Positions 11,510-23,696 of a DNA stretch of 64,000 nucleotides are shown in pieces. Every line of letters begins with the position of its first letter. Positions within the stretch are counted from its first letter, which is position 1. The notes under the pieces were generated by a model, which saw only the letters and a program-made list of their open reading frames with translations, was not told the origin of the DNA and made no database searches. Position numbers and translations under genes: made by a program. Source of the stretch: Chrysopilus asiliformis (lineage: Eukaryota; Arthropoda; Insecta; Diptera; Rhagionidae). Location: the NCBI GenBank assembly GCA_964034945.1, contig OZ035962.1:53686231-53750230 (forward strand), read 5' to 3'.

Positions 11510-12172
11510 CAGTGTGACCTCGATAATCGCAACTATAGTAGACAGAGCCTGTTGCAATAACCGAGTAAGTTGCGTTAACCGAGTCACAACATTATATGTC
11601 AAAAAGGGAAACATAAGTTCTTAAACAATATAACAGCTCCGAAAATAGGATAAAATCTTTACCATTTGTAACGTAGTTTTTATGCTGCAAAATTATTTAC
11701 AATACTAAATAAATAGTAAATACTGCAAAAGTATTTACACCAAGTTTTTCATACATCAAAGTTCAATCGGATTAGCCTCAAAACAATTCAACTGGAATAT
11801 TATGATCCAATTCAAAAATTTCAATTTGAGAGTTTATAATCTCACCATACACAAATTGTACGATTGTCTGCCAATTTTAGTTTTCGTGTATTTTTTTGTT
11901 GGCACAGACTTGTTTTGTAACAGCAATTTTTTAATAAATAAAAACAAGGAACAGAGAATAAAGTCAATGAAAGATTTCTTGTAACTATCTTTTATCTTTT
12001 TTTGGCCGAAACAGTATCAGATTATAAAAAAGTTGCGTTAATCGAGTCAACCTTATTTGGAAGTTGCGTTTATTGAGTCAACAGTGTAAAATTTTAGGTG
12101 CTGCGTTAACCGACGAGTTGCGTTCTTCGAGGGTTGCGTTCTTCGAGGGTTGCGTTTACCGAGGTCACACTG
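11510..12172. mobile_element. pogo/Tigger-like MITE with TA duplication
   Basis: 663 bp with terminal inverted repeats beginning CAGTGTGACCTCG at both ends, flanked by TA on each side (11508-11509, 12173-12174). Subterminal direct repeats of a GTTGCGTTNNYCGAG type occur near both ends (three close copies at 12090-12160). No transposase frame was seen. Confidence 0.8.
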
Positions 12173-12313
12173 TAGATATGAAAAAAGTTTGAGTTTACAG
12201 CAAACTGGAAACTTTCCAAGAACAACTGAAATTAGAACCGGAATTAGCATGCAATTGATCGTTTCGGACACGCACTAACAGTAAAATTTACTATTTTGTA
12301 GTTAAATTGACTA

Positions 12314-12892
12314 TTTATACCCGTATGGTGAAACCAAAGGGTATATTAACTTTGCCTTACCGTTTGTAACGCCAAGATCCCGTCATCGCACAAAAAAATG
12401 AATTACACCAGTGTGTTTAGAATGATGAAAAAAGTTGAATTTAGCATGTCCGTCCGTCTGTCTGTCCGTCTGTCCGTCCGTCTGTCTGTCTGTCCGTCTG
12501 TCTGTGGCGCGGATTGCGGGCGCACGGATTGAGCTAGAGACTTGAAATTTTGTACAGATCCGTTTTTCGTAAAATGCAAGGCTAAGTTCGTTAATGGGCA
12601 AAAATGGTCCATTAGGGGGGGTACCCCCCATACAAACGAAATAGTTTTTTGTGAATATCTCAAAAACGGTGCATCTTATCAAAAAAGTCCAAGAACAAAA
12701 GTTATTTAGGATATGATTCTACATAAAACTCCCATACATCAAAATCCGATTGGAAAAATTTTTAAAAAATCTTATTGGAAAGTTTGACTTCAAAGTGGAA
12801 TTTTGGTATAACTGTTCGAATTTTGATACGAATATCACCATACGGGTTTCCAATGATTGCCAGATTGGCAATTATAGCTTTTGTTATGTTTT
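12314..12892 (+). mobile_element. HINE/mini-me-like element, copy 4
   Basis: Complete copy in plus orientation: TTTATACCCGTATGG start, (GTCY)n core at about 12449-12505, inverted TCACCATACGGGT near 12836, palindrome TTGCCAGATTGGCAA near 12858. Confidence 0.85.
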
Positions 12893-12953
12893 TGTAATTG
12901 AATTAAATATAAGAATAGTCCCGATTCCCAATTATAAAATACTAACATTTACT

Positions 12954-13502
12954 TTTTTATACCCGTATGGTGAAACCAAAGGGTATATTAACTTTGCCTT
13001 ACCGTTTGTAACGCCAAGATCCCGTCATCGCACAAAAAAATGAATTACACAAGTGTGTTTATAATGATAAAAATATTTAATTTTTGCATGTCCGTCCGTC
13101 CGTCTGTCTGTCTGTGGCGCGGATTGCGGGCGCACGGATTGAGCTAGAGACTTGAAATTTTGCGCAGATCCGTTTTTCGTAAAATGCGAGGCTAAGTTCG
13201 TTAATGGGCAAAAATGGACCATTAGGGGGGGTACCCCCCATACGAACGAAATCGTTTTTTGTGGATATCTCAAAAACGGTGCATCTTATCAAAAAAGTCC
13301 AAGAACAAAAGTTATTTAGGATATGATTCTACATAAAACTCCCATACATCAAAATCCGATTGGAATAAATTTTAAAAAATCTTATTGGAAAGTTTGACTT
13401 CAAATTGGAATTTTGGTATCTCTGTTCGAATTTTGATACGAATATCACCATACGGGTCTCCAATGATTGCCAGATTGGCAATTATAGCTTTTGTTATGTT
13501 TT
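12954..13502 (+). mobile_element. HINE/mini-me-like element, copy 5
   Basis: Complete copy in the same orientation as copy 4 and only 61 bp from it, with a shorter (GTCY)n core (about 13090-13112). The pair looks like sequential insertion or local duplication. Confidence 0.85.
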
Positions 13503-14387
13503 TCTCTGCAGATGTCAATCAGTGGCTTGGTGTTACCGACATCATCGGTCCAGATTGCTATCACGGCCTCTGCTGTTGATGGGTTGCGAAATAAAAAACT
13601 TATAAATGTTGTAATTCATCCATGGTTCGCAATCCATGTAAAACTGTGGGTCCGAAGCAGGGAAGAAATTGTTATGAAACCTCAATTGAGGAGGCCCAGG
13701 CTCTTCGAGAGCTGTTGCGCCGAGGATGATGATGTCAATCAGTCTGTCTGTCAGCCTGTGTACAAGATTTATCGAAAACTACTAAAGCTAAAGCTATTTT
13801 TTTACAGAATTTTTCAGAGATATTTGGTCCTGGAATGGGACGATCCTATCACCTTTTGGTGGAAATCCGTTAACCGGAAGTAACCAAAATGGCGGATTTT
13901 CAAAAATCGTAATTTCGTTTTTATTATTTACTCTGAAACTAAGCGTTTTTCAGTAGTCTTGTGTATAACAAAAGTTGGAGACAATAAAATTTTCCACATC
14001 TTTATCGTTTACTAGAACTCCGTATCTCAAGCCGTTATCGAGATATACCGTTATTCTAAAAAATCAGTTTTTTGGGATTATCTCGAAAAATACCGGGTTT
14101 TTAGTGGTTACATGTATGAGATGAATTGAGGAGAATAATGTTTGCTCTTTTACCGTTATCCGATATCTTTTACCGTTATCGAGATATTATCATTAAAAAT
14201 TTAAAAAGTATATTTTTGCGAATTGCTTGCAAATTAACGGTCCTACAAAAAAAAACAAATTAGAGAAGAATTACAGACATTAAAATTCTCTACATTTTTG
14301 CATTTTACCGTAAATCGATATAATTTAGTGTTATCGAGATATTTCAGATTTTGTGAAATAAAAATTCATATTTTTATGTAAACTAAT
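13503..14387. other. unclassified repeat-like sequence
   Basis: Contains a short GTCTGTCTGTC block at about 13741 and repeated phrases of the type CCGTTATCGAGATAT (four occurrences between 14030 and 14345). The open frame at 13491-13883 has no motif I recognise. Probably decayed interspersed repeat. Confidence 0.35.
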
Positions 14388-14633
14388 ATTTTATTCCTCA
14401 GGTAAATTGCACAGAAACTTAGATTTTGTATAGAAAAGTCATGTGCTGTTCCCAGCAGATATTTTTTTAAATTTTTTTTCTTAAGTGAGTAAGTTTCAAT
14501 CGGATTTAAATAAAAGTTTCATTGGATATTGGTTTTTAGATGTTGTGATTTTTACATGGCGGCATTTAGTATAGCCGAACGTGACAACCTATTCCCCGCG
14601 CTACACTCTTGTCCAATGTGGGTGAATCTCATT
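14388..14633. repeat. W repeat, unit 1 (uninterrupted)
   Basis: About 245 bp starting TTTATTCCTCAGGTAAATTG and ending at GGGTGAATCTCAT. The same sequence recurs from 14667 in pieces ending at 19736, so it serves as the empty-site reference for three insertions there. Confidence 0.85.
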
Positions 14634-14707
14634 CACGACTGTCAGATTTGACATATGGAACAATTTTTATTCCTCAGGTAAATTGGGCAGAAACTTAGAT
14701 TTTGTAT

Positions 14708-15266
14708 AAAACATAACAAAAGCTATAATTGCCAATCTGGCAATTATTGAAAACCCGTATGGTGATTTAAGTCGAACAGTTGAATCAAAATTCCACTTTG
14801 AAGTCAAATTTTCCAAAAAGATTTTTTAAAATATATTTCAATCGGATTTTGATGTATGAGAGATTTATGTAGAATCATATCCTAAATAACTTTTGTTCTT
14901 GGACTTTTTTGATAAAATTCACCATTTTTGAGATATTCAGAAAAAAAGTTTTCGTTCGTATGGGGGGTACCCCCCCTAATGGTCCATTTTTGCCCATTAA
15001 CGAACTTAGCCTCGCATTTGACGAAAAACGGATCTGCGCAAAATTTCAAGTCTCTAGCTCAATCCGTGCGCTCGCAATCCGCGCCACAGACGGACGGACG
15101 AACGGACAGACAGACAGACGGACGGACGGACATGCAGAAATTAATTATTTTTATCATTCTAAACACACTGGTGTAATTCATTTTTATGTGTGATGACGGG
15201 ATCTTGGCGTTACAAACGGTAAGGCAAAGTTAGTATACCCTTTGGTTTCACCATACGGGTATAAAA
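14708..15266 (-). mobile_element. HINE/mini-me-like element, copy 6 (inside W unit 2)
   Basis: Complete copy with a short (GACR)n core at about 15088-15131. Compared with W unit 1 it sits within a short run of T (minus strand) with no clear target duplication, which fits Helentron-type insertion. Confidence 0.85.
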
Positions 15267-15310
15267 AGTCATGTGCTGTTCCCAGTAGATATATTTTTTT
15301 TAAATTTTTT

Positions 15311-16755
15311 GACGTGGATACGTCTTGGATTTTGGTAATGGGGGTACAAATTAGAAAATCGGCTTGCTGCCATGATAACAAATTTGCAATCGATGATACT
15401 CGATAGTTTGTGGTGACATCCGAACAGAAACTGTGTTATGAGATCCGGCCTACATTAAAGCATTGTTTAGGGTATTTTGTTATGTTAAACTATGTTCAAT
15501 TATGTTTTTAAAAAGCAAAATCAAAATTTTTACTCCGCTGTTATGCTGTGTCTGCTGCTTGCAGTACAGATTTCACATGTATACTCTTTTTATGCTTTCT
15601 TTGTGTGTATTGAATCTCATATAGAACTTGATTGTTTCTCTTCTCTAAATGGGTTGTTCTGATTCTGGCTATTCATATTATTTCGGTTCAATTCGCTTTG
15701 GAGGAATTGAAAAAAATTGAAAATAAAAATCACTCTCGAGAAAACGAAATTCAGAATTTCAGTAAAACGCTCCAAAGAACGAGAAAAAATTATGGTTTTA
15801 ATTTGCTTTGAGAACACAACTTTAATGCTGGGACCGAGATATCGCTCTCTTACTAATGAAATGCATACTTATATGTGTGTGTGCATCATACCCAACAGCA
15901 GCCATCGCTCGAACCTTTCATTCATTTTTATGCAAAGCATACAAACCGTTTTGAACAAGAGTGGAAAACTTAAAGAGAAACAATTTCGATCTTAACTTGG
16001 GGGGAGAAGGAAAAATGTGCATCGATCGCATGGCCGAATTAAACACAGGTCTGCTGGTTGGTTTTTAACAGCCACCATTTTGCTACGTCATCGGCAAGAA
16101 ATATCGGTGCATTCTTTCTAATGTTGATTGTGTGTGCGCTAATTTCAATAATATTTCATATAAAAAGGGAAAATTCCCATTGAATCGTATAAGAATTTCT
16201 TGCCGATGACGTAAGAGCCAGAAGCAACTGAGCTGTCAAACAGACCTTGTATAATTCGGCCATGGTTTTGAACACTGTTTTTAGTTGCTCTAAATTGAAA
16301 TTGCTTCGTTGCTTTTATCGTGTAATTTTATTTTATTTTTATTTGTTTTTTATCTATGGGCGTTTTCATAAATTCAAGTTCTGCAAAAAAAGATTTTTGA
16401 TTAAAAAATAACAAAAGATTTTTCTTAATAAATAACCCAGTTTATGTTATTCGTTTAGTTTACTTGTTATTCGTTTAGTTTACGAAGAAAATGTTTTGTG
16501 CAATTTGCGTAAGTTCCGAGTACATTTATGAAAATGCCCTATTAAACATTGTTCGTTGTGTTGCAAGTGAAATTTGATTTTTAGGTACAAAATGCCAAAA
16601 TTCACCAAACGGAAAGTCAAATCCCGTAACATTACGGTCAATCAAATTGTTTCTTTAGTTTCCTTTTCACTAAAATTTCTTACTTAAAGATCTATTGGCG
16701 ATCGTTGTAGGCGTATCCACGTCTTCTGGCCGTCTCTACGAGACAGACACCTTGC
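15311..16755. mobile_element. element Y, copy 1
   Basis: Unclassified element shared with 32665-33648. It starts with a 14-nt hairpin (GACGTGGATACGTC) right after a T-run and ends ACGAGACAGACACCTTGC before another T-run. Unit 1 of W shows the uninterrupted T-run, so the insertion is in or duplicates T5. It contains MITE Z at 16029-16264. No convincing gene. Confidence 0.65.
16029..16264. mobile_element. MITE Z, copy 1
   Basis: About 236 bp with inverted ends of the type CATGGCCGAATTATACAAGG (left end slightly diverged) and an inner inverted pair around GAAATTTCTTGCCGATGACG. No clear target duplication in this copy. Confidence 0.75.
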
Positions 16756-16859
16756 TTTTTTTCTTAAGTGAGTAAGTTTCAACCGGGTTTAAATAAAAGT
16801 TTATTTATTTATTTTTTTATTACATCAACAGGTAAAGCACCATCTGATATTAATATAAG

Positions 16860-18174
16860 TTAAGTTAATTCTTTATATATAAAATTTTTAAAACAACTTT
16901 TGCTTAGGTTAAAGTCAAAAATATTATAATATTTATTAAAAATAATAGACATTGACGAAATCAGTTCAGAACAACCATAATTTGTTCTGTGAAAGTCGTT
17001 ATAAATAAAATCATTTTTCGGTCTAGTACGTATATTTCCATGCAAATTTAGCTTATTAAATAGGACGAACAAACGCACAGTATAAAGCATTCAACACAAA
17101 AGGATCCGTCAGTTCTTTAGACCAGCGCTTAACAAAGCCTAACATAGAATCAGCGCGACTAATTACATCATTTATATGTAAACTAAAATCTAATTTGGCA
17201 TCCAGTAGTACACCAAGATCATTAACGACATACGAATGATTTAGCGGGCACCCATTCAAAAAATAATTAAAATTATCAAAATTTCTTTTCCGGCTAAAGG
17301 ACATAACTGTACATTTTGAAGTGTTGATGACCAGTTCATTCTTTATACACCACTCGTTAAGTATATCAAGTTGATCTTGAAGTAAGAAATAATCGTGGAT
17401 ATTTTTAATAGTCAAGTAAAATTTTAAATCGTCAGCGAAACCCAGAACATTAACAAATTGTATAGTTGAAAACAGGTCATTTATAAATAAAATAAAAAGC
17501 AGGGGTCCCAAATGGCTTCCTTGCGGAACGCCCGACGATGCAATAGATATGCGTGAAAATGCATTAGAAAATAGCACACTAAAAGATCGGTGATGCAAAT
17601 ATGAAGCTAACCACATACATAGGGCTTTGGAAAATCCCAACTTTTCTAATTTAAAGATAAGCAGGTTGTGAGGAAGCGTATCAAAGGCTTTACTGAAATC
17701 AGAATAAATGCAATCCACTTGACACCCCGATTCTATTGAATTTATGCAAAAATTGGTAAATTCGACAAGATTAGTAACAGTGGATCTTCCTTTTATAAAA
17801 CCATGTTGTTTATCAGATAAAAGCGATTTGCATTGAAAAGATACGTATCTGCACACGATTGGTTCGAAGATCTTAGGTATGGGTGCAAGCTTAGCAATGG
17901 GTCTGTAATTTTCGACATCAGTTTTGCTACCCTTTTTGTGAATTGGAACCATAAAAAAGTATTTCCATTTTGATGGGAACACACTAGACGATAAAGACAA
18001 ATTAAATAAATAAGTTAAAGGACCAGCAAGCAACGAGACACAATTGGCAAGGAAACCGGCAGGAATCCCATCCGGTGTAACAAAAAAGTCATCATCTAAG
18101 TTAGATAAGGCCACCAAGATATCACTTGAGTTAATTCTTAAGCTATCAATAGTCGTACACGTAGTATCCGTCAA
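16860..18174 (-). pseudogene. LINE 3 reverse transcriptase
   Basis: 372-codon frame (17056-18174) with PDGIPAG, FMVPIHKKG, NYRPIAK, QHGFIKGRST, DFSKAFDTLPH, SGVPQGSHLGP and an intact FADD box (LGFADDLKFY), plus the thumb phrase NDLGVLLD. The frame ends soon after FVRPI. The remaining C-terminal sequence continues in another frame at 16860-17090, so there is a frameshift or small deletion there. Confidence 0.85.
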
Positions 18175-18197
18175 ATAATTAAAATCTATATCACAGT

Positions 18198-19494
18198 TTA
18201 AATCGGTAAATGCTTTGCCAACATATTCGAAATTTCAGTTGGGCTATCACTGGATGAATCGTTATAATTTAATACAGATACATTCTGATTCGACTTACGT
18301 TTACTGGATATGAAGTTCCAAAATTTACATGGATTGTTTTTAATTTTCTTTTTAATTTTATCAAGGTAATAACCGTATAAATATTTTGAATAACTATAAA
18401 ATAATTTGCGAAGATAAGAATATATTAAATAGTCACTATCCTGCTTAGTTAAATTGTATCTACGCCAAGCTGAATTACGTTGATTACGTAATTCCCGAAT
18501 TTTAGAATCATACCAACAAGGAGCAGAAAATACTCGTTTGCTCTTGACTTCTGGGACATGTATTTTAATAGTTTCAAATAAAACTGTATAGAATTTATCA
18601 ATTGCCGAATCAATGTTGGAGTCGTTATAAATCAATTTCGTCCAATCTATTTTTGAAAGGTGCTCATTTACTTTACAATAGTCAATCCTTTTGAAATTAT
18701 ATAAATAAGGAAAATTACAATAATTAGAACTATAAGGTCCAAAAAACGTTGAAGTGCAGCTAATAACGAACGCAGGATGATCAGGCACCTCTTTCAGCAA
18801 TATGTTGTCAGGTCTATTCACAGCAGCATCCAAAGGATTTGTGATGAATGCAAGATCCAGGATTCGATTTCGGTGATTTACAATAGAGTTCATCTGCATT
18901 AATCCACCAGCCAGCATACTATCGATGAATTTTGACTCGAGTCCATTTTTGGGATTGCCGACGAAGAATTCGCCATCATCAGAAGGTACCCAGGAAATAG
19001 TCGGCAGATTAAAGTCGCCTAGTATCATGACTTGGTCATTTGGAGAACAATTATTCACAATATGTTCAACTGCTAATAAAAACTTGTCATACGTTGCAAG
19101 AGGACTATTAGGTACGATGTACACAACGATTAAATAAATTATATTGTTTGTTGTTATACGCAAACACAGCAATTCAAGATCGGTCAAACTAACCAGGCAA
19201 ACTAACCACAGTACATTTAATATTAGAGCGCACTGCAACTATAACACCTCCACCTACATTGGCATTTAAAACTCCTCTATGGCGATTACGACGAAAGACC
19301 GAGTATTCATTTCCAAACAGTTCAGCATCATTTATACCATCATACAACCAAGTCTCAGTCAAACAAACTATTTCATATAACGAAGCCTGAGCATTAAATA
19401 AGAGCTCATTTGTTTTAGTCCTTAATCCATTTACATTTTGATAGTAAATGCTTAATGATTTATTGTCGGAATTGATAATCGGTGGCTTCTCCAA
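18198..19494 (-). pseudogene. LINE 3 AP-like endonuclease
   Basis: N-terminal part at 19189-19494 (YYQNVNGLRTK, CLTETW) and the main part at 18198-19238 (VYIVPNSP, MILGDFNLP, ILDLAFI and KEVPDHPAF). The two parts are in different frames, joined by one frameshift around 19200-19230. A further frameshift separates it from the RT. The catalytic motifs themselves are present. Confidence 0.8.
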
Positions 19495-19746
19495 AAATTT
19501 CGTCGATGACGAGGTTTAAACTCTTTAATAAGGGTATTAGCAGGCCATATCGATGGCCTTAATAGCATGTCAAAACAGTGCTCAGGTACTACAAGCTTAA
19601 AAGAAGAGCAACGTAAATTGGTTTCATTGGATATTGGTTTTTAGATATTGTGATTTTTACATGGCGGCATTTAGTATAGCCGAACGTGACAACCTATTTC
19701 CCGCGCTATACTCTTGTCCAGTGTGGGTGAATCTCATATATCTATA

Positions 19747-20380
19747 CAGTACAATCGCGATTATATGTACTCGCGATTATATGAACCTCGCGGTTATATG
19801 ACTGCCCAAAAATTTGTATGAAGCCTCAATTATATGATCATTGCGAATCGAAAAAACCTCGATTATGTGATCATCGATATTATTGCGAGTAAATAACTGG
19901 ATTTTTTTTAAAGGAGGATGCAGTGAACTTTGAGCTTAATGCTTGGACAAATGATATTCCAGATCTCGTTGAAGATTTTAGTGTAGATGAAGACGATTGT
20001 CAGCAAAGTGAGGATGACGAAATTTTTACTTTGAAAAAAATTATCACCCAAACAAAGGCGATCAAAGCTCTCAATATTGCAATGGATTGGGCTGTTGAAA
20101 ACGACGTTGACTCAACAGAGATTGGAACGCTGCAAAGACTTAAAAAAAAGCTGTTTTAACAAATATAAGCAGCATTAGACAACAAAATTTATTAAAGTAC
20201 TTTAACAAAATATAAATGTTTGTGAGAAGATTAAAAAATACTTAACACTTTAACCTTTGTTTGTATTAAACGTAAGGAAACCTGAAAAAAAAATACTAAA
20301 TTTGACCCTCGGTTATATGAAAACCTTGATTATATGACCCACCCCAACATTAATTAGATCATATAATCGCGATTGTACTG
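19747..20380 (+). mobile_element. pogo/Tigger-like element, internally deleted
   Basis: 634 bp with inverted repeats CAGTACAATCGCGATTATAT and flanking TA (19745-19746, 20381-20382). Subterminal repeats of the phrase CGATTATATGA occur at both ends. It keeps the end of a transposase gene. Confidence 0.85.
19923..20159 (+). pseudogene. pogo/Tigger transposase C-terminal remnant
   Basis: 78 codons, acidic at first (DEDDCQQSEDDE) then a short helical segment ending LQRLKKKLF. This resembles the C-terminal tail of CENP-B/Jerky-like Tigger transposases, where an acidic stretch precedes the last helices. The DNA-binding and DDE domains are absent, consistent with the internal deletion of the surrounding element. 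Confidence 0.5.
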
Positions 20381-21040
20381 TATATATATTAGGGCGGGTC
20401 GATTTGTTCGGAGTAAAAATTTTCACCAAATCGTATAGGACATAATCTTTAAAATGGCGTATATATTAAATTGATCGGAATTATAGTTTTGGAGAAATGG
20501 GGGTTTTATTAGAAAAAAAAATTTATATACCACACCAACTCAAACTCGACTTGTATGGAGCTTGGAAATCACTTCTGTTTAACTTTTTTCATTCGGATGT
20601 AGTTAGGGACCCAAAAAACGGAATAACGCCCGGTAGACGAAGGGGAGGGGGTAAAAGTTAGCGAAAATTCGACATCACAAAAACTTTAAAAATTCGTAAC
20701 TTTTGAACGGCTTTACCGATTGAGATGATATTGAACATTTTGGAAAGGTAATTAAATTTCCTTTTCACAAAAAAATTATTACTGACTCCGTTCCCCTCAC
20801 CGTCATATTGTAAAATTCAATTTAGTGACAAAATTTAAAATATCTCGAGAACATTTTTTTTCTTTTGAATTTTTTTCTGTAAATACCTACCATTATACCA
20901 CACAAATTCGCTAAATAAATTTTGGGGGTTAATGCGTTGTTGATTTTTAAAAAAATTTCAAAAAAATCGAATACAAGAAAAATGTGTATACTCGTATTTT
21001 ACTGATTTTCTATTGGTTTTTATGTTTTATGTACATAATA
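20381..21040. other. unclassified AT-rich sequence
   Basis: Begins AGGGCGGGTCGATTTG. It shows no inverted ends, no coding motif and no match to other parts of the window that I could see. Confidence 0.4.
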
Positions 21041-22085
21041 CAGGTATCCCTCGAGTTACGCGGTTAATTGATCCAGCGTAACTCGAAACCGCGTAACTGG
21101 AGACTCAGGATAAGTGCAAAACAATACATACCTATTATCTTTTTTATATAAAAACATTCATCTATAATTACAATATTTTCTTTTTAAATCATTAATTTGT
21201 GGGACTCTGGTAATACCATTCATCTGTCATCGGGGGAAGCAGCCAGCTGGGAGGGAGAGCACTTGGAGTATCAGTAGAAATACAGAAGGGCTGTACAGTT
21301 TAGCAGAGTAGAATAAATAAACTTATGTAAATATCAATCGTGCGTTTTATTAGATCACTACATAATTAAATAATTAATTTTTAAAATTTTTTTTTAATAA
21401 TTAAATAATAAAAATTGATCCAAAAACATAACAAAAGCTATAATTGCCAATCTGGCAATCATTGGAGACCCGTATGGTGATATTCGTATCAAAATTCGAA
21501 CAGTTCTACCAGAATTCCACTTTGAAATCAAACTTTCCAATAAGATTTTTTAAAATTTATTCCAATCGGATTTTGATGTATGGGAGTTTTATGTAGAATC
21601 ATATCCTAAATAACTTTTGTTCTTGGACTTTTTTGATAAGATGCACCGTTTTTGAGATATCCACAAAAAACGATTTCGTTCGTATGGGGGGTACCCCCCT
21701 TAATGGTCCATTTTTGCCCATTAACGAACTTAGCCTCGCATTTTACGAAAAACGGATCTGCGCAAAATTTCAAGTCTCTAGCTCAATCCGTGCGCCCGCA
21801 ATCCGCGCCACAGACAGACAGACAGACGGACAGACGGACAGACGGACAGACGGACGGACGGACAGACGGACGGACGGACAGACGGACGGACATGCTAAAT
21901 TCAACTTTTTTTTATCATTCTAAACACACTGGTGTAATTCATTTTTTTGTGCGATGACGGGATCTTGGCGTTACAAACGGTAAGGCAAAGTTAATATACC
22001 CTTTGGTTTCACCATACGGGTATAATCATACCGCGTAACTCGAGAACTGCCACAATTTTTTTTCGCGTAACTCGGGGGATACCTG
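21041..22085. mobile_element. pogo/Tigger-like MITE interrupted by a HINE
   Basis: Ends CAGGTATCCCYCGAGTTACG at both sides, in inverted orientation, with further copies of GCGTAACTCGA inside. Excluding the HINE (21425-22025) it is about 445 bp. The flanks do not show a clean TA pair on the right. Confidence 0.75.
21425..22025 (-). mobile_element. HINE/mini-me-like element, copy 7
   Basis: Complete copy with a long (GACR)n core at about 21811-21891, inserted in the Tigger-like MITE. Confidence 0.85.
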
Positions 22086-22354
22086 GGCACGAATCATAGT
22101 AACCGACGCGTCTGCAAAAACGCGTCTTAAATTTTCTTCACGGTTATTGTTTTCCCCAAAATCAAACAAGTTTTCCTAATATATATCTGACGACGGTGAG
22201 CCAGCTTCCATACCAGAAACAGGCTCCTGATGGGTGTTCGGGGCAGACATGCCTGATGTGAAAACATCCGCAAAAATAATATAACAATTTTGTTATATTT
22301 TTTGCAGACCTTCTAAGCCGAGAAATTCCAATAGGTGTATATATTATATATATA
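22086..22354. other. spacer without recognised feature
   Basis: No open frame of interest and no inverted ends seen. Confidence 0.4.
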
Positions 22355-22845
22355 CAGTAAAACACACTTAAATGCAACACACTTAAATGCAACACACTTA
22401 AATGCAACACGCTTAAATGCAAAACTCGTGTAATAGCATGCAAAATTTGTGCCTGGAGGATTTTCAAGCATTTTTCATAAATATATACACGGATAAATGA
22501 AACACGCTTAATTGCAATACTTGCTTAAATGCAACCATTTTCACATCAGAAAAAGTATAAATTACATGAAATTTTACACTCTTAAATGCACATGTGCAAA
22601 AATGAAATATAATTACACCAAAATCTTTTGCACACCCCTAATCTTTACTTCACTTTATTGTTTTATAAAACGAAATGTGATTTTTGTTATTTTTATTTGA
22701 TGAATTCTTAATTAGATTCTTTGTTTGTTGAATTTAAATGTTTATTACAGGAATATTAAAGTTGCATGTTTATCTTTGACTCGCATAATTGCACATTCTG
22801 CAAAAATTCTGCAAAATTCGATGTACATTTAAGCGTGTTTTACAG
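22355..22845. mobile_element. pogo-like MITE with four terminal subrepeats
   Basis: 491 bp; inverted ends contain AGTAAAACACRCTTAAATG and are flanked by TATA on both sides. The left end has four tandem copies of a 15-bp unit (ACACACTTAAATGCA and variants, 22363-22421). More single copies of CTTAAATGCA occur inside. Confidence 0.75.
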
Positions 22846-22999
22846 TATATACAATTATATATGTATATATTTTAATATATATTTTTAAAATATATATTTG
22901 CCAGAACACAATTTCCAAATCAGATTTCTCAAGATTTTGTTTGCCGCCAAAAATTCCAGGTCCCGATTCCATCAAAATTCGGAACAGCATATGCCGATG

Positions 23000-23695
23000 G
23001 ATTAGCCATTCATTCTAGTTGCAAATATGCGAACTCTGGATACCTGGCGACCTCCAGTTTCAAGTAGCCTTACACCTGTAAAGGATCTCTGCAGGTGTGG
23101 ACATATTTTCTCCTACACTCGTGGGACCAAAATAGAGCCTTTGATTTCTGCGAAGGAGGACCCTTCTCGAACAGGGTCCACGGAGAAGGATCTCTCCGAA
23201 AAAAAATCAAATTCCAAAGAGACCGGGTCTCTTAAAAAGCCGGAACCCTAGTGGCTAGACTCGGACAGATGCCCGAACAGAGACGGACTGCCCACGACAG
23301 GGAACAGTTGGAGAGGGCCGAAACGGTAATCTCCGAGAGGACGGCTCAGTCGGGTAGCAACCTCGCGCCGAAAAGACAAAGGTCTACTGACCTTTCTACT
23401 GAGCGCCTATGGACGGAATCAACCCGAAGAGGGCCAAGACACAGGCACTTTCCCAAAACAAGCAGTTCAGCGAGCTTCTGAAAGATCAGCTGATGATTGC
23501 AGTCCTAGACAAGTCACGAAGACGACACTATCTCCAGCGCCCAGTGGAGGAAAGTTTAAGTCGCGCTGGCCACATACTTCCTCGAGGTTCTCAGGGAAAA
23601 CCCTGGACCCGCCCCCACATGTCGCGATGGTGGTTATCACCAGGGATATGTCAAATTAGTAGCTTGTGCAGATCCCAGATCAGCCCAAAACTGTA
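23000..23695 (+). pseudogene. LINE ORF1-like remnant (I/LOA-type)
   Basis: Degenerate frames at 23027-23696 encode a charged stretch with KRAKTQALSQNKQFSELLKD and DQLMIAVLDKS, which looks like the region before the nucleic-acid-binding part of ORF1 in RNase H-bearing LINEs. Several frameshifts. It joins directly to RNase H at about 23700, so EN and RT are deleted. Confidence 0.45.
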
Positions 23696-23696
23696 A

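Larger units (their letters stand above)
16803..19618 (-). mobile_element. LINE 3, minus strand
   Basis: Non-LTR retrotransposon with a (TAAA)n-like tail at 16803-16825, reverse transcriptase and endonuclease. It interrupts W unit 2 at AAAAGTTT/CATTGG. An AGTTT/GGTTT-like short match flanks it. Its RT and tail type resemble LINE 1. Confidence 0.85.
14667..19736. repeat. W repeat, unit 2, carrying three nested insertions
   Basis: Fragments of W are at 14667-14707, 15267-15310, 16756-16802 and 19619-19736. Between them sit a HINE, element Y and LINE 3. Joining the fragments gives the same order and nearly the same sequence as unit 1. Confidence 0.85.

Noticed and set aside
22162..22467. 101-codon minus-strand frame with repeated VLHLSVLHLS
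   Set aside because: Comes from the 15-bp subrepeats of a MITE end.
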